DNA of 64,000 nucleotides from Pleurodeles waltl (GCF_031143425.1 NC_090446.1:1019361066-1019425065); one strand, 5' to 3'. Positions 1-10,308 are shown, counted from the stretch's first letter. The notes: a model not told the origin generated them from the letters alone. Numbers and translations are program-made.

Positions 1-30
1 AGACACAGGCGACCACAGCAAACAGGCATA

Positions 31-1100
31 GTTGAGGTCGCAGGGTCGAGAGTCAAAGCATTGATAGACATGGGAGCCGCCGTGAATGTAATGGGAATCC
101 AACAATATCATTGCCTCTGCCCTCTCCCGATAATGACACCCTTGAATACCAAGATATTCACCTATGGAAGCCACACAACGCTGCCCCTCAAGGGGCGCAT
201 AATGGTGACAGTCCATACCAAAGACAAGAAATCCATACCACATTCCATGTAGTGAATAGGGAAGCTGATACCCTCCTCGGCAGCCAGTTTCAAAAGAGTT
301 AGGACTGGTGTTGTTTGCGAGCAGCATAAGGACTTGCCAAGTAGACAAGGTACTGAGACAATTCCCAGAGTTGTTCACGGGCCTGGGCTGGTTAAAGGCA
401 CCCCCAATTCGCCTTCTTATTGACAAGACAGTAAAGCTTGTTGCTCAGCGACACCCACGTGTCCTATTTCATCTCCGAACGCTGGTGGAAGAGGAGCTGA
501 ACAACCTGGAGGAACAAGGGTTTATCGAAAAAGTGTCGGGACCAACCCCCTGGGTATTGGTCATGGTGATAGCCCAGGAACCGAAACAGCCAGGCAAGAT
601 TAGGCTTTGCATCGACATGCATATCCCCAACAGGGTGATCAGACGGGAGAGTCACATCACTCCCACGATAGATTATATCATCGCAGACCTCAATGGCTCC
701 AAATGGTTCTTGAAATTGGACCTCAATGCTGGGTACCACCAACTGAACCTAGCCGAGGAAAGTAGGTACATTACTACGTTTTCAGGGCACTTAGGATTGA
801 GGAGGTATAAACAACTGAGTTTTGGCATATCATCGTCTGCCGAAGTGTTCCAGGACACAATCCGACAGATGTTGTCCGGGCTGGCTGGTGTCATGAATGT
901 CAGCAACAACATCCTGCTATAGTCCACCACTGCTGAAGAGCACCACCGGCACTAAGAAGCCACCCTCAAGCAGCTATCCGAACATGGGCCCACCATTCAC
1001 AAGAAGAAATGCTTCTTCTTCCAAAATTCCACTGAATTCTTTGGATACGTGTTTATGCAGGATGGTATTTAAGTAGACCCACTGCAGTCCAACGCGACCC
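31..1100 (+). pseudogene. Gypsy I protease and reverse transcriptase remnant
   Basis: Near 60-100 a retropepsin-like motif reads LIDMGAAVNV, where the family normally has DSGA or DTGA, so the active site looks altered. The open stretch 308-922 encodes the first part of an RT: the LxxLxxxGFIEKV segment, RLCIDMHIPN (family RxCxDxRxxN), KLDLNAGYHQ, and a terminal segment ending VSNNILL. Related Gypsy RTs carry a SDD or YVDD pair at that point, so both catalytic aspartates appear replaced by asparagine. Residual homology in broken frames continues to about 1100. In a working element this enzyme copies the RNA into DNA in cytoplasmic particles. Confidence 0.82.
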
Positions 1101-1102
1101 CC

Positions 1103-1500
1103 ACCAAGAAGACGGCATTAGTGGTGGATGAGAGTCCGGTGGGACATGATGCAGTTCTGACACAGGAAGCTAAGCCAGGCAAGTGGGATCCACTTGCATA
1201 TGCCAGCAAGGCCTTCACCTCGACAGAACAACGTTACTTCCAAATTGAGCAGGAGGCCCTAGCCATCAAAGGGGCATGTTGCCATTCTCGTCTATACCTG
1301 CAAGGTAGGCCATTCTGCATGATAACAGATCACCAGCCCCTCGTTCCTTTGTTCAAGGGAACTGCATCCTACCCACCTCCCAGCTTTGAACGATCGGCCA
1401 AACAACTTCAGCAGTACTGTTTGGAAGTGGTATATTGACCCGGTGCAAGGAACCCTGCTGACTTTCTGTCACGTCACCAAGGGGAACAGGCTCCAGTCAA
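1103..1500 (+). pseudogene. Gypsy I RNase H remnant
   Basis: The open stretch 1121-1438 encodes an RNase H-like segment: a VDESPVG start, PLAYASKAFTSTEQRY, an acidic IEQEALAI helix and ITDHQPLVPLF. These match the usual Ty3/Gypsy RNase H order (ASD, then SR/SKxLTxxExxY, then E, then TDHxxL). The domain would degrade the RNA template during reverse transcription. A stop follows the usual YxPG segment at 1437, which reads VVY-stop, so the frame is closed before the integrase. It lies directly downstream of the RT remnant and belongs to the same decayed polyprotein. Confidence 0.78.
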
Positions 1501-1525
1501 CCAGTCGGATGAGGAAACAACTGAA

Positions 1526-2952
1526 GTGCATGTCCAGGCGCTAGCTCACAGTAAATGTCACAAAACAATGGGCATGAGGGAAATATCTGAGGCCATTACG
1601 GAGGATGGCTTTCCGTTGCGAGTAAAACAAGCCCTTGAAAATGGATCCTGGCATGATTTTCTCAAAAAACACTGGACAGGGGCCGACCACGACCAGATGA
1701 CAATGTGGTGGAGGGTGAGGAACAAACTCAGCTTGACTCCTGATGGGCTCCTCTTGCGAGGACACCAGTTGATAATCCCTTTTCAATTGCAACAGCAAGT
1801 AATCCTGTTGGTGCATGGAGGCCATTAAGGGACTGCAAACATGAAAACGCGTATGTGGGAGAAGGTGTGGTTTTCCTGGTCTGGAGGCTGGAGTGGATGA
1901 GTGCGTGAGACAATGTCCGGCTTGTCAGTTGATGGCCGTCCCTATGGTGCCGGCATCTGTCATCACTGAAGAACCATGCCTCACCCCATGGTTGAAAATC
2001 ACCCTTGACTTTGGAAGTTTCCCAGGTGGTAGGATCACCCTGGTTACTGTTGATAGCTATTCAAAGTATCCGAATGTTGAGTTAATCAAATCCACTGCAT
2101 TCACCAAGGTTGGTCCTGCCATTGAGAAAGTGTTTGCCATGTTTGGTCTACCAGGTGAAATAAAGACTGACCATCGTCCCCTGTTCCATGGGGATGTGTT
2201 TCAAGAACTGCTGAGGGGTCCGCCATTGAAGGATCATGCCACTATGACTGCAGGCCAATGGTGAGGTTGAACGTTTTATGCACACACTGAATAAAATGCT
2301 TAGAATTGCCACTCTGGAGGCTACTGACCCTGAAGTTAGCCTTTATCGGTTCTTACAGGTGAACATGGGGACCCCTCACTGTACCATAAGCCTATCTCCC
2401 TGGTCGCTGATGCTTGCAGACCTATGGCAAGACACTATCCTGACTCACCCTGTGTGCCAGCCTTTGCCCTACAACCCAGAGCTAACACAGGCCAAAAGGA
2501 AGGTGGTGAATGACCAAGCCAGCTGAACATGGTGGTCCATTTCAAGAGACATCAGAGTTGGTGATCTAGTGGTCGTAACAAATAGGAGACCTGTCTGTAA
2601 GTTCCGTACGCCCTATGATCCCGGAATATGGAACAATACTGGGGTGGCTGGCACTATGGCGATGGCAGAGAAAGGAGGTGAAAGAGTGACTCGGAATGTC
2701 TCCTGGTTCTGTAAAGGCACACTTGAAGAGTCTACAGAAGGACTGGCTGGGGATGACTACCCCCCAGAGTGGCCAGTGTGAGAGAACCTCAGACCTGGGT
2801 GTCCAGGTGAGCAGTCATTAGTGAATTACCAGGCCGCTACCCGGTCACCTTTGACCATCAGCCCTGTGGCTGAACAGGGCGGATGCCAATCCCAATTGCA
2901 GAGGTATAATTTGAGACCCAATCCTCCACCCAGTCAGAGACTGAGAGACTTT
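1526..2952 (+). pseudogene. Gypsy I integrase remnant
   Basis: The segment begins with the region preceding the zinc-binding domain. LVHGGH near 1815 supplies the histidines and RQCPACQ near 1910 the cysteines of an HHCC motif, but stops and a frame change separate them. The core follows: LDFGSFPGG with VTVDSYSKYPNVE near 2000-2090, and IKTDHRPLFHGDVF near 2160, where the family has TDNGxxF. A C-terminal part at 2278-2780 contains VGDLVVV and a VTRNVS segment typical of Gypsy integrase tails. The last codons (NLRPNPPPSQRLRD) run to the Harbinger insertion at 2950. Integrase would insert the DNA copy into chromatin. This copy is broken by at least four stops or frame changes. Confidence 0.8.
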
Positions 2953-2968
2953 GGTGGTCATTACAACC
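2953..2968 (+). repeat. Harbinger I left terminal inverted repeat
   Basis: The terminus reads GGTGGTCATTACAACC and is followed by a CCGCC/GGCGG-rich subterminal region to about 3270 with many short inverted repeats. The matching right terminus is at 15268-15282. The preceding TTT is the target duplication. Confidence 0.85.
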
Positions 2969-3278
2969 CTGGACGGTGTTAAAGCAGCGGTAAGACCGCC
3001 AACAGGCCGGCGGTAAAAAAATTGCATTTACGACCGTGGCGGAAACCGCCAACAAAGACAGCCACTTTAACAATCAGACCGCCACTGCGGTACAAACAAA
3101 CAGCTTGGCGGTCACCTCCAACAGACAGGCGGCAGACAATGTTCCGCCCACAGTATTATGACAGGCCAATTCGCCTCCTTTTCCGGGGTGGATTCACCGC
3201 GGATAAAAATACGGCGGAAACAGGAATTACGAAGGGAAAACGCTCACCTCTACACACCCCACGAGGAAGGAGGACACC

Positions 3279-3361
3279 ATGGAACCGGAACTCCAAATTC
3301 TACCTGCGATAGTCTTCCTGCTCCTCTACCAGGAGCACGAACCCCGGCGGCGAAGACCACG
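3279..3361 (+). pseudogene. Harbinger I transposase, exon 1
   Basis: An ATG at 3279 opens 27 codons (MEPELQILPAIV... ending in an arginine-rich RRRRP run), followed by a GTGAGT splice donor at 3362-3367. The exon ends two bases into a codon. The acceptor at 11568-11569 restores the same phase. The second Harbinger copy has the same 83-bp exon at 63333-63415 with a similar protein and the same donor, which supports a real exon. The basic tail fits the N-terminus of Harbinger transposases. The joined gene is broken downstream, hence pseudogene. Confidence 0.72.
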
Positions 3362-3799
3362 GTGAGTACTGCATCTACGGCACAGGGGAGGGGAGGCAAA
3401 AAACAGGGACATGCCACATGCAACACCCCCACCATCACCCTCACCCACTACAACACACACACTAATACATGTTGATACATTACAGTTACACCCCCCAAGC
3501 CTCCCGGAAGAATGCAAAGACAAAAGGAAATGATTGTAACGATTGTAATCTATTAAAATCCAGTACTCCAAAATATATATATAGGGAGTGCAGAATTATT
3601 AGGCAAATGAGTATTTTGACCACATCATCCTCTTTATGCATGTTGTCTTACTCCAAGCTGTATAGGCTCGAAAGCCTACTACCAATTAAGCATATTAGGT
3701 GATGTGCATCTCTGTAATGAGAAGGGGTGTGGTCTAATGACATCAACACCCTATATCAGGTGTGCATAATTATTAGGCAACTTCCTTTCCTTTGGCAAA

Positions 3800-4815
3800 A
3801 TGGGTCAAAAGAAGGACTTGACAGGCTCCGAAAAGTCAAAAATAGTGAGATATCTTGCAGAGGGATGCAGCACTCTTAAAATTGCAAAGCTTCTGAAGCG
3901 TCATCATCGAACAATCAAGCGTTTCATTCAAAATAGTCAACAGGGTCGCAAGAAGCGTGTGGAAAAACCAAGGTGCAAAATAACTGCCCATGAACTGAGA
4001 AAAGTCAAGCGTGCAGCTGCCACGATGCCACTTGCCACCAGTTTGGCCATATTTCAGAGCTGCAACATCACTGGAGTGCCCAAAAGCACAAGGTGTGCAA
4101 TACTCAGAGACATGGCCAAGGTAAGAAAGGCTGAAAGACGACCACCACTGAACAAGACACACAAGCTGAAACGTCAAGACTGGGCCAATAAATATCTCAA
4201 GACTGATTTTTCTAAGGTTTTATGGACTGATGAAATGAGAGTGAGTCTTGATGGGCCAGATGGATGGGCCCGTGGCTGGATTGGTAAAGGGCAGAGAGCT
4301 CCAGTCCGACTCAGACGCCGCAAGGTGGAGGTGGAGTACTGGTTTGGGCTGGTATCATCAAAGATGAGCTTGTGGGGCCTTTTCGGGTTGAGGATGGAGT
4401 CAAGCTCAACTCCCAGTCCTACTGCCAGTTCCTGGAAGACACCTTCTTCAAGCAGTGGTACAGGAAGAAGTCTGCATCCTTCAAGAAAAACATGATTTTC
4501 ATGCAGGACAATGCTCCATCACACGCGTCCAAGTACTCCACAGCGTGGCTGGCAAGAAAGGGTATAAAAGAAGGAAATCTAATGACATGGCCTCCTTGTT
4601 CACCTGATCTGAACCCCATTGAGAACCTGTGGTCCATCATCAAATGTGAGATTTACAAGGAGGGAAAACAGTACACCTCTCTGAACAGTGTCTGGGAGGC
4701 TGTGGTTGCTGCTGCACGCAATGTTGATGGTGAACAGATCAAAACACTGACAGAATCCATGGATGGCAGGCTTTTGAGTGTCCTTGCAAAGAAAGGTGGC
4801 TATATTGGTCACTGA
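3800..4815 (+). pseudogene. Tc1/mariner transposase (one frameshift)
   Basis: An ATG at 3800 starts a protein with an N-terminal helix-turn-helix (SEKSKIVRYLAEGCS then TLKIAKLL). Next come a second DNA-binding region and the catalytic core. The DDE residues lie in LWTDEM (about 4223), MQDNAPSHAS (about 4501) and NPIENLW (about 4615). There are 37 residues between the second D and the E. One frameshift near 4320-4326, just before the glycine-rich GGGG segment, splits the gene into 3800-4495 and a second frame running to the stop at 4815. Otherwise it is full length, about 338 codons. The enzyme would cut the element at its ends and insert it at TA sites. Confidence 0.9.
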
Positions 4816-4880
4816 TTTGTTTTTGTTTTGTTTTTGAATGTCAGAAATGTATATTTGTGAATGTTGAGATGTTATATTGT

Positions 4881-5349
4881 TTCCAAAACGCCTCGGCCCG
4901 CCTCATCCTCGACGTACCCCGCAACAGCCACATCTCCGCACACCTGAGACACCTGCATTGGCTCCCAGTCAGCAAAAGGATCACCTTCCGTCTTCTCACC
5001 CACGCACACAAAGCCCTCCACAACAAGGGACCGGAATACCTCAACAGACGCCTCAGCTTCTACGTCCCCACCCGCCCCCTCCGCTCCGCTGGCCTCGCAC
5101 TTGCTGCCGTCCCTCGCACCCGCCGCTCCACGGCGGGTGGGAGATCTTTCTCCTTCCTGGCGGCCAAGACCTGGAACTCCCTCCCCACCAGCCTCAGGAC
5201 CACCCAGGACCACTCCGCTTTCCGGAGACTCCTAAAGACTTGGCTGTTCGAGCAGCGATAACCCCCCCTTTTTTCCCCCCTAGCGCCTTGAGACCCGCAC
5301 GGGTGAGTAGCGCGCTTTATAAATGTTAATGATTTGATTTGATTTGATT
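4881..5349 (+). mobile_element. 5'-truncated L2-like LINE fragment
   Basis: This + strand fragment encodes the C-terminal tail of the same LINE as 44238-48609 (QNASARLILDVPRNSHIS through AFRRLLKTWLFEQR, stop near 5262). It then has the characteristic 3' end, GCGCTTTATAAATG plus a (GATTT)n tail ending near 5349. It is inserted in the 3' UTR of the Tc1/mariner element, just after the transposase stop. 5' truncation and a short tandem tail are typical of target-primed LINE insertion. It is only moderately diverged from the full-length copies, which have LDIP where this has LDVP. Confidence 0.88.
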
Positions 5350-5611
5350 CACTGGTAATAATAAATAATTGAAATGGGTATATATTTTTTTTTTGTTAAG
5401 TTGCCTAATAATTATGCACAGTAATAGTCACCTGCACACACAGATATCCCCCTAACATAGCTAAAACTAAAAACAAACTAAAAACTACTTCCAAAAATAT
5501 TCAGCTTTGATATTAATGAGTTTTTTGGGTTCATTGAGAACATGGTTGTTGTTCAATAATAAAATTAATCCTCAAAAATACAACTTGCCTAATAATTCTG
5601 CACTCCCTGTA

Positions 5612-5860
5612 CACTATAAACAAATATATACACCAATAATACAAATCCAGGTATTGCACCATTTATAGTCCGTGGACCACTGGGCCCAAAATGCATGGGC
5701 AAGGCCCACACTCGATACCCGATCAAAACAGAGAGAACACTGCAGGGGCATCAGATAGAAATACAACAGGCACCTCAGGGGGAAGGGAAGAGGGGCACCT
5801 CAGCCGGATGAGTGCATGACGTCAGATCCACGAGGGGAACACATGCCCACTGATGTATCC
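5612..5860. other. Harbinger intron, no gene seen
   Basis: This continues the Harbinger sequence interrupted by the Tc1/mariner element. It contains no convincing reading frame and runs into the first minisatellite. Confidence 0.5.
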
Positions 5861-6205
5861 TGGGGAGTGCAAAGCCACAGTCTCTCAAGTCTCTACAGTG
5901 GGTGGTTTGCCCACTGTTCAATCCTAGGGAGTGCAAAGCCACAGTCTCTCAAGTCTCTACCGTGGGTGGTTTTCCCACTGTTCAATCCTGGGGAGTGCAA
6001 AGCCACAGTCTCTACAGTGGGTCGTTTGCTCACTTTTCAATCCTGGGGAGTGCAAAGCCACGGTCTCTCAAGTCTCTACAGTGGGTGGTTTGCCCACTGT
6101 AACATCCTTGGGAGTGCAAAGCCATAGTTCTCAAGTCTCTGCAGTGGGTGGTTTGCCCACTGTTCAATCCTGGGGAGTGCAAAGCCACAGTCTCTCAAGT
6201 GGATA
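5861..6205. repeat. Minisatellite 1, about 64-bp unit, six copies
   Basis: The start motif GGGAGTGCAAAGCCA recurs at 5863, 5928, 5991, 6046, 6110 and 6173, so the period is 63-65 bp, with one unit shortened to 55 bp. Each unit contains AGTGGGTGGTTTGCCCACT, a small inverted repeat. Short reading frames across it are products of the repeat. Confidence 0.92.
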
Positions 6206-6695
6206 AGTCTCCACTGGTTCTGGAGGGGGACTGGTGCCCAGAGTGCTTCCTCCTGTGAAGAACTGAGGTAGTGGATGGATGTCTCCACTGGTTTTGGAGG
6301 GGGACTGGTGGTGCCCAGAGTGCTTCATCCTGTGAAGGACAGAGGTAGTGGATGGATCTCTCCACTGGTTCTGGAGGGGGACTGGTGTCCAGAGTGCTTC
6401 ATCCTGTGAAGTACAGAGGTAGTGGATGGATCTCTCCACTGGTTCTGGAGGGGGACTGGTGCCCAGAGTGCTTCATCCTGTGAAGGACACAGGTAGTGGA
6501 TGGATGTCTCCACTGGTTCTGGAGGGGGACTGGTGCCCAGAGTGCTTCATCCTGTGAAGGACAGAGGTAGTGGATGGATGTCTCTACTGGTTCTGGAGAG
6601 GGACTGGTGCCCAGAGTGCTTCATCCTGTGAAGGACAGAGGTAGTGGATGGATCTCTCCACTGGTTCTGGAGGGGGACTGGTGCCCAGAGTGCAT
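6206..6695. repeat. Minisatellite 2, 74-bp unit, seven copies
   Basis: The motif CCACTGGTT (once CTACTGGTT) recurs at 6211, 6285, 6362, 6436, 6510, 6584 and 6658. The period is 74 bp, apart from one 77-bp unit. Units are nearly identical, which suggests recent homogenisation. It follows minisatellite 1 directly but has an unrelated unit. Confidence 0.93.
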
Positions 6696-6744
6696 CACTC
6701 ACCCGTGACGGACCCAGTTGCATCAGTGCCCCTGCTGCTCATGG

Positions 6745-7375
6745 GCTAGCGGTGCTTGAGTTCGAGGCGCCCTGTTCAGCGGTGCTTGAGTTGGCGGAGC
6801 CCTGTTCAGCGGTGCTTGAGCAGGCAGTGCCCTGTTCAGCAGTGCTTGAGTTGGCGGAGCCCTGTTCAGCGGTGCTTGAGCAGGCAGTGCCCTGTTCAGC
6901 GGTGCTTGAGTTGGCGGTGCCCGGTTCAGCGGTGCTTGAGTTGTCAGTGCCCGGTTCAGCAGTGCTTGAGTTGGCGGTGCCCTGTTCAGCGGTTCTTGAG
7001 TTGAGTTTGCGGCGCCCTGTTCAGCAGTGCTTGAGTTGGCGGTGCCCGGTTCAGCGGTGCTTGAGTTGGCGATGCCCTGTTCAGCGGTGCTTGTGCTGGC
7101 GGTGCCCTGTTCAGCGGTGCTTGAGTTGGCGGTGCCCGGTTCAGCTGTGCTTGAGTTGGCGGTGCCCTGTTCAGCGGTGCTTGAGTTGGCGGTGCCCTGT
7201 TCAGCGGTGCTTGAGTTGGCAGTGCCCGGTTCAGCGGTGCTTGAGTTGGCGGTGCCCTGTTCAGCGGTGCTTGAGTTGAGTTGGCGGCGCCCTGTTCAGC
7301 GGTGCTTGAGTTGGCGGAGCCCGGTTCAGCGGTGCTTGAGTTGGCGGTGCCCGGTTCAGCGGTGCTTGTGCTGGG
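6745..7375. repeat. Minisatellite 3, 30-bp unit, about 20 copies
   Basis: The unit is a variant of TTGAGTTGGCGGTGCCCTGT followed by TCAGCGGTGC. Because 30 is a multiple of 3, long frames appear on the + strand with ten-residue repeats such as LELAVPCSAV. I read these as by-products of the repeat. There are several unit variants (GAGCAGGCAGTG, GAGTTGTCAGTG) and two small extra insertions near 7005 and 7270. Confidence 0.92.
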
Positions 7376-7570
7376 GGTCCTTCATGGCCCAGCGGGGCTT
7401 GAGCTGGTGGTCATTCATGCCCCAGCAGTGCTGGTCCTGGCGGTCCTTCATGGATCATCGGGGCTGGGGCTGGCAGTGGCCTCCTGGGCAGCTGGGCTGG
7501 GGCTGGCGGTGGCCTCCTGGGCAGCTGGGCTGGGGCTGGGGCTGGCGGTGGCCTCCTGGGCAATGGGGAT
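7376..7570. repeat. Minisatellite 4, 27-36-bp GC-rich unit
   Basis: Related units are built on CCTTCATGGCCCAGCGGGGC and then on GGCAGTGGCCTCCTGGGCAGC. They are less regular than minisatellite 3 and seem to derive from it through the GTGCTTGTGCTGG transition at 7360-7375. The repeat ends about 250 bp downstream of the stop codon of the antisense SANT accessory gene. Confidence 0.75.
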
Positions 7571-7816
7571 GATGGCGCTCTTCTCCACCGTGCTGCTCTT
7601 CCCAGACAGATGTTGTGGCTGAGGTGCTACTTCGGGACCTATGAGATGGACGGGGTGGGGAAGGTGTGGGAAAAAGGTCAACGCTGGACATGAAATCTTT
7701 CTTGGACACACTGGGAAGGGTAGCTGGGGGGGTTTGGGAGTGGAGGAAGAGGTGGTGGTAGCAGGAGGTGTACGTTTGGTGACTTTGGGTGCAGGTGCAT
7801 GCGCTGGAGGCTGTTG

Positions 7817-8796
7817 TTAGGTGGATGGCTGTTGGGTGGGTGTGTGGCTGCGTTTGTGTATCTTGGGACGGGGCGTTACAGACACACTGGGAGAGGACAC
7901 AGGGGACGTGTGCATGGTAGTGGGGGTGGTGACTGCACATGAGAGGGGTGTGCTGGTGGGTGTGCTGGTGAGGGACGTAGTGGCTGTAGAGGTAGTGCAT
8001 GCAGGTGTGAGTGTAGACGATTTTGGGAGGGACGAGGGAGACAAAGAGGAGGGGGACACAGTGGAGACAGTGGGTGATGGTGTGTCTGCATGTGTGTGTT
8101 GCTTGCGTGAGTGCCTGTGGGATGTGTGGTGCTTATGTTTGCCTGAGCTTCCCTTGTGTGTTGACGTGTGTGCATGCTGGTCTGATGGTGTGCTTGGGAT
8201 AGGCAGAGGTACAGGGGATTGGGTCTGGGTGGAGGAAGTTGGAGGGGGGAGGCTAGAGATGGGGACAATGGCTGCCATCAGTGCTGAGGCCAGAGATTGC
8301 AGTGTTCGATGATGGGCAGCCTGACCAGAATGAATGCCCTCCAGGAATGCATTAGTTTGTTGCAACTGCCTTTCTACACCCTGGATGGCATTCAAAATGG
8401 TAGACTGCCCAACAGTGAGGGACCTGAGGAGGTCAATGGCCTTCTCACTGAGGGCAGCAGGGATGACTGGGGCAGGGCCTGAGGTGCCTGGGGCGAAGGC
8501 GATGCCCACCCTCCTGGGTGAGCGGGCACGGGGTGAAGGCAGAGGGGCTGCTGGGAGGGCGGTGCTGGTATGGGGGGTGGCGGCTGCACCTGTAGATGCG
8601 GGGGGCACATATGTTGCTGCCACCACAAGGGAGCTCCCATCGGAGGATGTGTCTGTGTCACTGGTGTCAGCTCCTGTCACTGCCGTGAAGCTCCCCTCAC
8701 CCTCTGTCCCACTGGTGAATCCCGAGTCCTTAGTCTCGCCCTCTAGGGCCATGTGGGATGCAGCTCCCTCATGCTCCGGTGCCACTGCTCCTCCGC
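7817..8796 (-). CDS. Harbinger I accessory gene 1 (SANT/Myb-like), exon 3
   Basis: This last exon begins after a CAG acceptor (8797-8799 on the - strand) and joins exon 2 in phase 1. It stays open for about 326 codons to a stop at 7817. It encodes an acidic Ser/Thr-rich linker (DTSDTDTSSDGSS), a basic SPRARSPRR patch, and a predicted helical segment (ALSEKAIDLLRSL to QTNAFLEG, about residues 243-282 of the whole protein) that could mediate self-association. A long Pro/Ser/Thr/His-rich tail has a KHKHHTSHRHSRK patch that could act in nuclear import. The tail is low in complexity and probably disordered. Exons 1 and 2 are at 11011-11124 and 10567-10837. Confidence 0.75.
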
Positions 8797-8936
8797 CTGA
8801 TGATGCTAATGCTCACAAGAACAGGGAGACCACAAAAGGGGGGGGGGACGACAGAAGAAAGACATGTTGAGTGCATGGATTACCGCTAACGTTGGCGGAC
8901 AAGACAGACACAGAAGCCCCCTGCACTACACCGCGC

Positions 8937-10308
8937 TGTTAGGGTTTGTGCACAGCAAAGAGCATGTCCCCTCTCACTGCACTAGTGGGTTCTGTAATAG
9001 CTCCCTTTTAAAATTACTATTGAAAGCCTTTCTTGTTATCTCACCTTCCCCCCCCCTAGGCTTCTGTGTATGTTGTTTAATGTGCTGTTTTGTTTACACA
9101 TTGGGCCTTGCTTTTACCAAGGCTTCTTTAAAACACTCCTCTCTAGGCCATGTGTTAATTTAACTCATTTGCATAATAACTGAAACTCTGCACACCTTTC
9201 AAGAACATGTGCAGCATGTGAGGACCACACCCAGCTCTTCAAACCACACCCAGCCCTGTCTATAAAAGGCAGCCCTCGAGCCTCGCCCAGTGCTTGTGCT
9301 CGTCTACCTCCCGCTTACCTGAGGACAGATCCCTCGGCGCTGGCACTCCTGCTCTCTACAGACTTTCATTGGCTTCAATGGGCGCAGCTGCTGGCTCTTC
9401 CTTCTTCCGGTTTCCGGTTCCTCCTTGCCTCAGCCTCTCTCCTACAAGCAACCTGCAAAAGAGAAAAAAGACAAGGTTAGACTGATCAGTATCTCTTGCC
9501 AGCAACAAGTAAGTGCAAAACTTTTATTACCTGAAAGAACTTTGACAACAATTTCTGGATTCGTGTATAGACAATTTGAAACAAAATACCTTCCACGAAC
9601 ATTGTGATTCAAACTCTTTGTTACAACAATACTTTGCGGAACTTTGTGAAGCAAACATTTTTTTATGGAACTTTTAAGAATCGAACCGTGGAAACCATTA
9701 ACAGCAAGGCAAACAGTAAATCAAGGACTTGCACAAATTACACGCTGTATTTTGACGTAAAAGTACAGTATTTGTTTTATAAAAGATTCTGGAAATCTGG
9801 GAAAAGTGAGTCTGCTATTGGCAATTTAGGCTTTAGTTATATTAAGATGAATGTTTGATATTGATAATTCTGATAACGGTATTTGTTTAATGTTTTAGAA
9901 GCTTTAGAGTAATAGAAAGCACATCCCAGAGCAGTAACACATTCCAAACCTGGAAACTAGAGACCAGGATCCAAGAGGTACTTTTAGAAGAAAATTTCTA
10001 ATAAATAAAGGGATAGTCATAAACCCAGTTAGGAATAGGATGTACTTATCTGTTCTTTGTTTATGTTTCATTAGGCACCAGTTTCTACCGAAGTCAGAGA
10101 GGGCCGCAGATTTGTGCAGCACTTCAACAGTGGAAACGCAGTTGTGTCTTTATTTTATTTATCCACTTCCCCCCTTCCCTTGAGCTTCTGTTCTTAGTGC
10201 ACTGTTTTAAAAACTAGTGTGCTGGAACAAGCAATTTCAGGGTCGGGTCGGATTGTCTTCAACCTCCATCAGAACTGAACAAGGACTCAGGTGAGCTGGG
10301 CTTTGACA
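8937..10308. mobile_element. Solo LTR (1372 bp) in the accessory-gene intron
   Basis: The segment begins TGTTAGGG, ends TTTGACA, and is flanked by CGCGC on both sides (8932-8936 and 10309-10313). This is a 5-bp target duplication with TG...CA ends, as expected for an LTR. There is no second LTR and no coding region, so it is a solo LTR left by LTR-LTR recombination. A TATA box is at 9261-9267. It interrupts intron 2 of accessory gene 1 without touching its splice sites. The parent family is not identifiable from this piece. Confidence 0.82.
9224..9267 (+). promoter_or_regulatory. LTR promoter: two CACCC motifs and a TATA box
   Basis: Two copies of CCACACCCAGC (about 9225 and 9243) precede TATAAAA at 9261-9267. 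This is a compact promoter layout inside the solo LTR. Transcription would start near 9290-9300 and run to the right, antisense to the accessory gene. Confidence 0.55.

Larger units (their letters stand above)
1..2952 (+). mobile_element. Ty3/Gypsy retrotransposon I, pol part (left of Harbinger insertion)
   Basis: This is the left part of an old LTR retrotransposon whose 5' LTR and gag lie outside the window. Protease, reverse transcriptase, RNase H and integrase remnants follow in the Ty3/Gypsy order. The reading frame is broken many times, so this copy is dead. At 2950-2952 the element is cut by a Harbinger transposon with a TTT target duplication. It resumes at 15286 with a few codons, a purine tract and the 3' LTR. 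The superfamily call is firm from domain order and motifs. I cannot assign the family. Confidence 0.88.
3582..5609 (+). mobile_element. Tc1/mariner transposon nested in Harbinger I
   Basis: The ends are inverted copies of (C/T)AGGGAGTGCAGAATTATT, flanked by TA dinucleotides (3580-3581 and 5610-5611), the expected target duplication. An inner direct repeat of the end motif, GTGCATAATTATTAGGCAA, lies at about 3762-3782. Its counterpart on the right is at about 5399-5421, giving the IR/DR layout known from Tc1-like elements. The element holds one transposase pseudogene and a nested L2 LINE fragment. Without that fragment it is about 1.55 kb, a normal Tc1-like length. It sits in the first intron of the Harbinger transposase. 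Confidence 0.93.

Noticed and set aside
5861..6695. CRISPR-like regular repeats
   Set aside because: Units are contiguous tandem repeats without unique spacers, and the context is a eukaryotic transposon.
6644..7622. Long + strand reading frames with ten-residue repeats (LELAVPCSAV type)
   Set aside because: They follow from a 30-bp minisatellite whose period is a multiple of three. All three frames show similar repeats and there is no gene context.
7455..8000. Second Pro/His/Thr-rich - strand frame overlapping accessory exon 3
   Set aside because: It is in another frame, runs into minisatellite 4 and does not join any splice-compatible upstream exon. The 8796-7817 frame does.
7821..8870. 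Val/Gly-rich + strand frames opposite accessory exon 3
   Set aside because: Shadow frames of a low-complexity coding exon.
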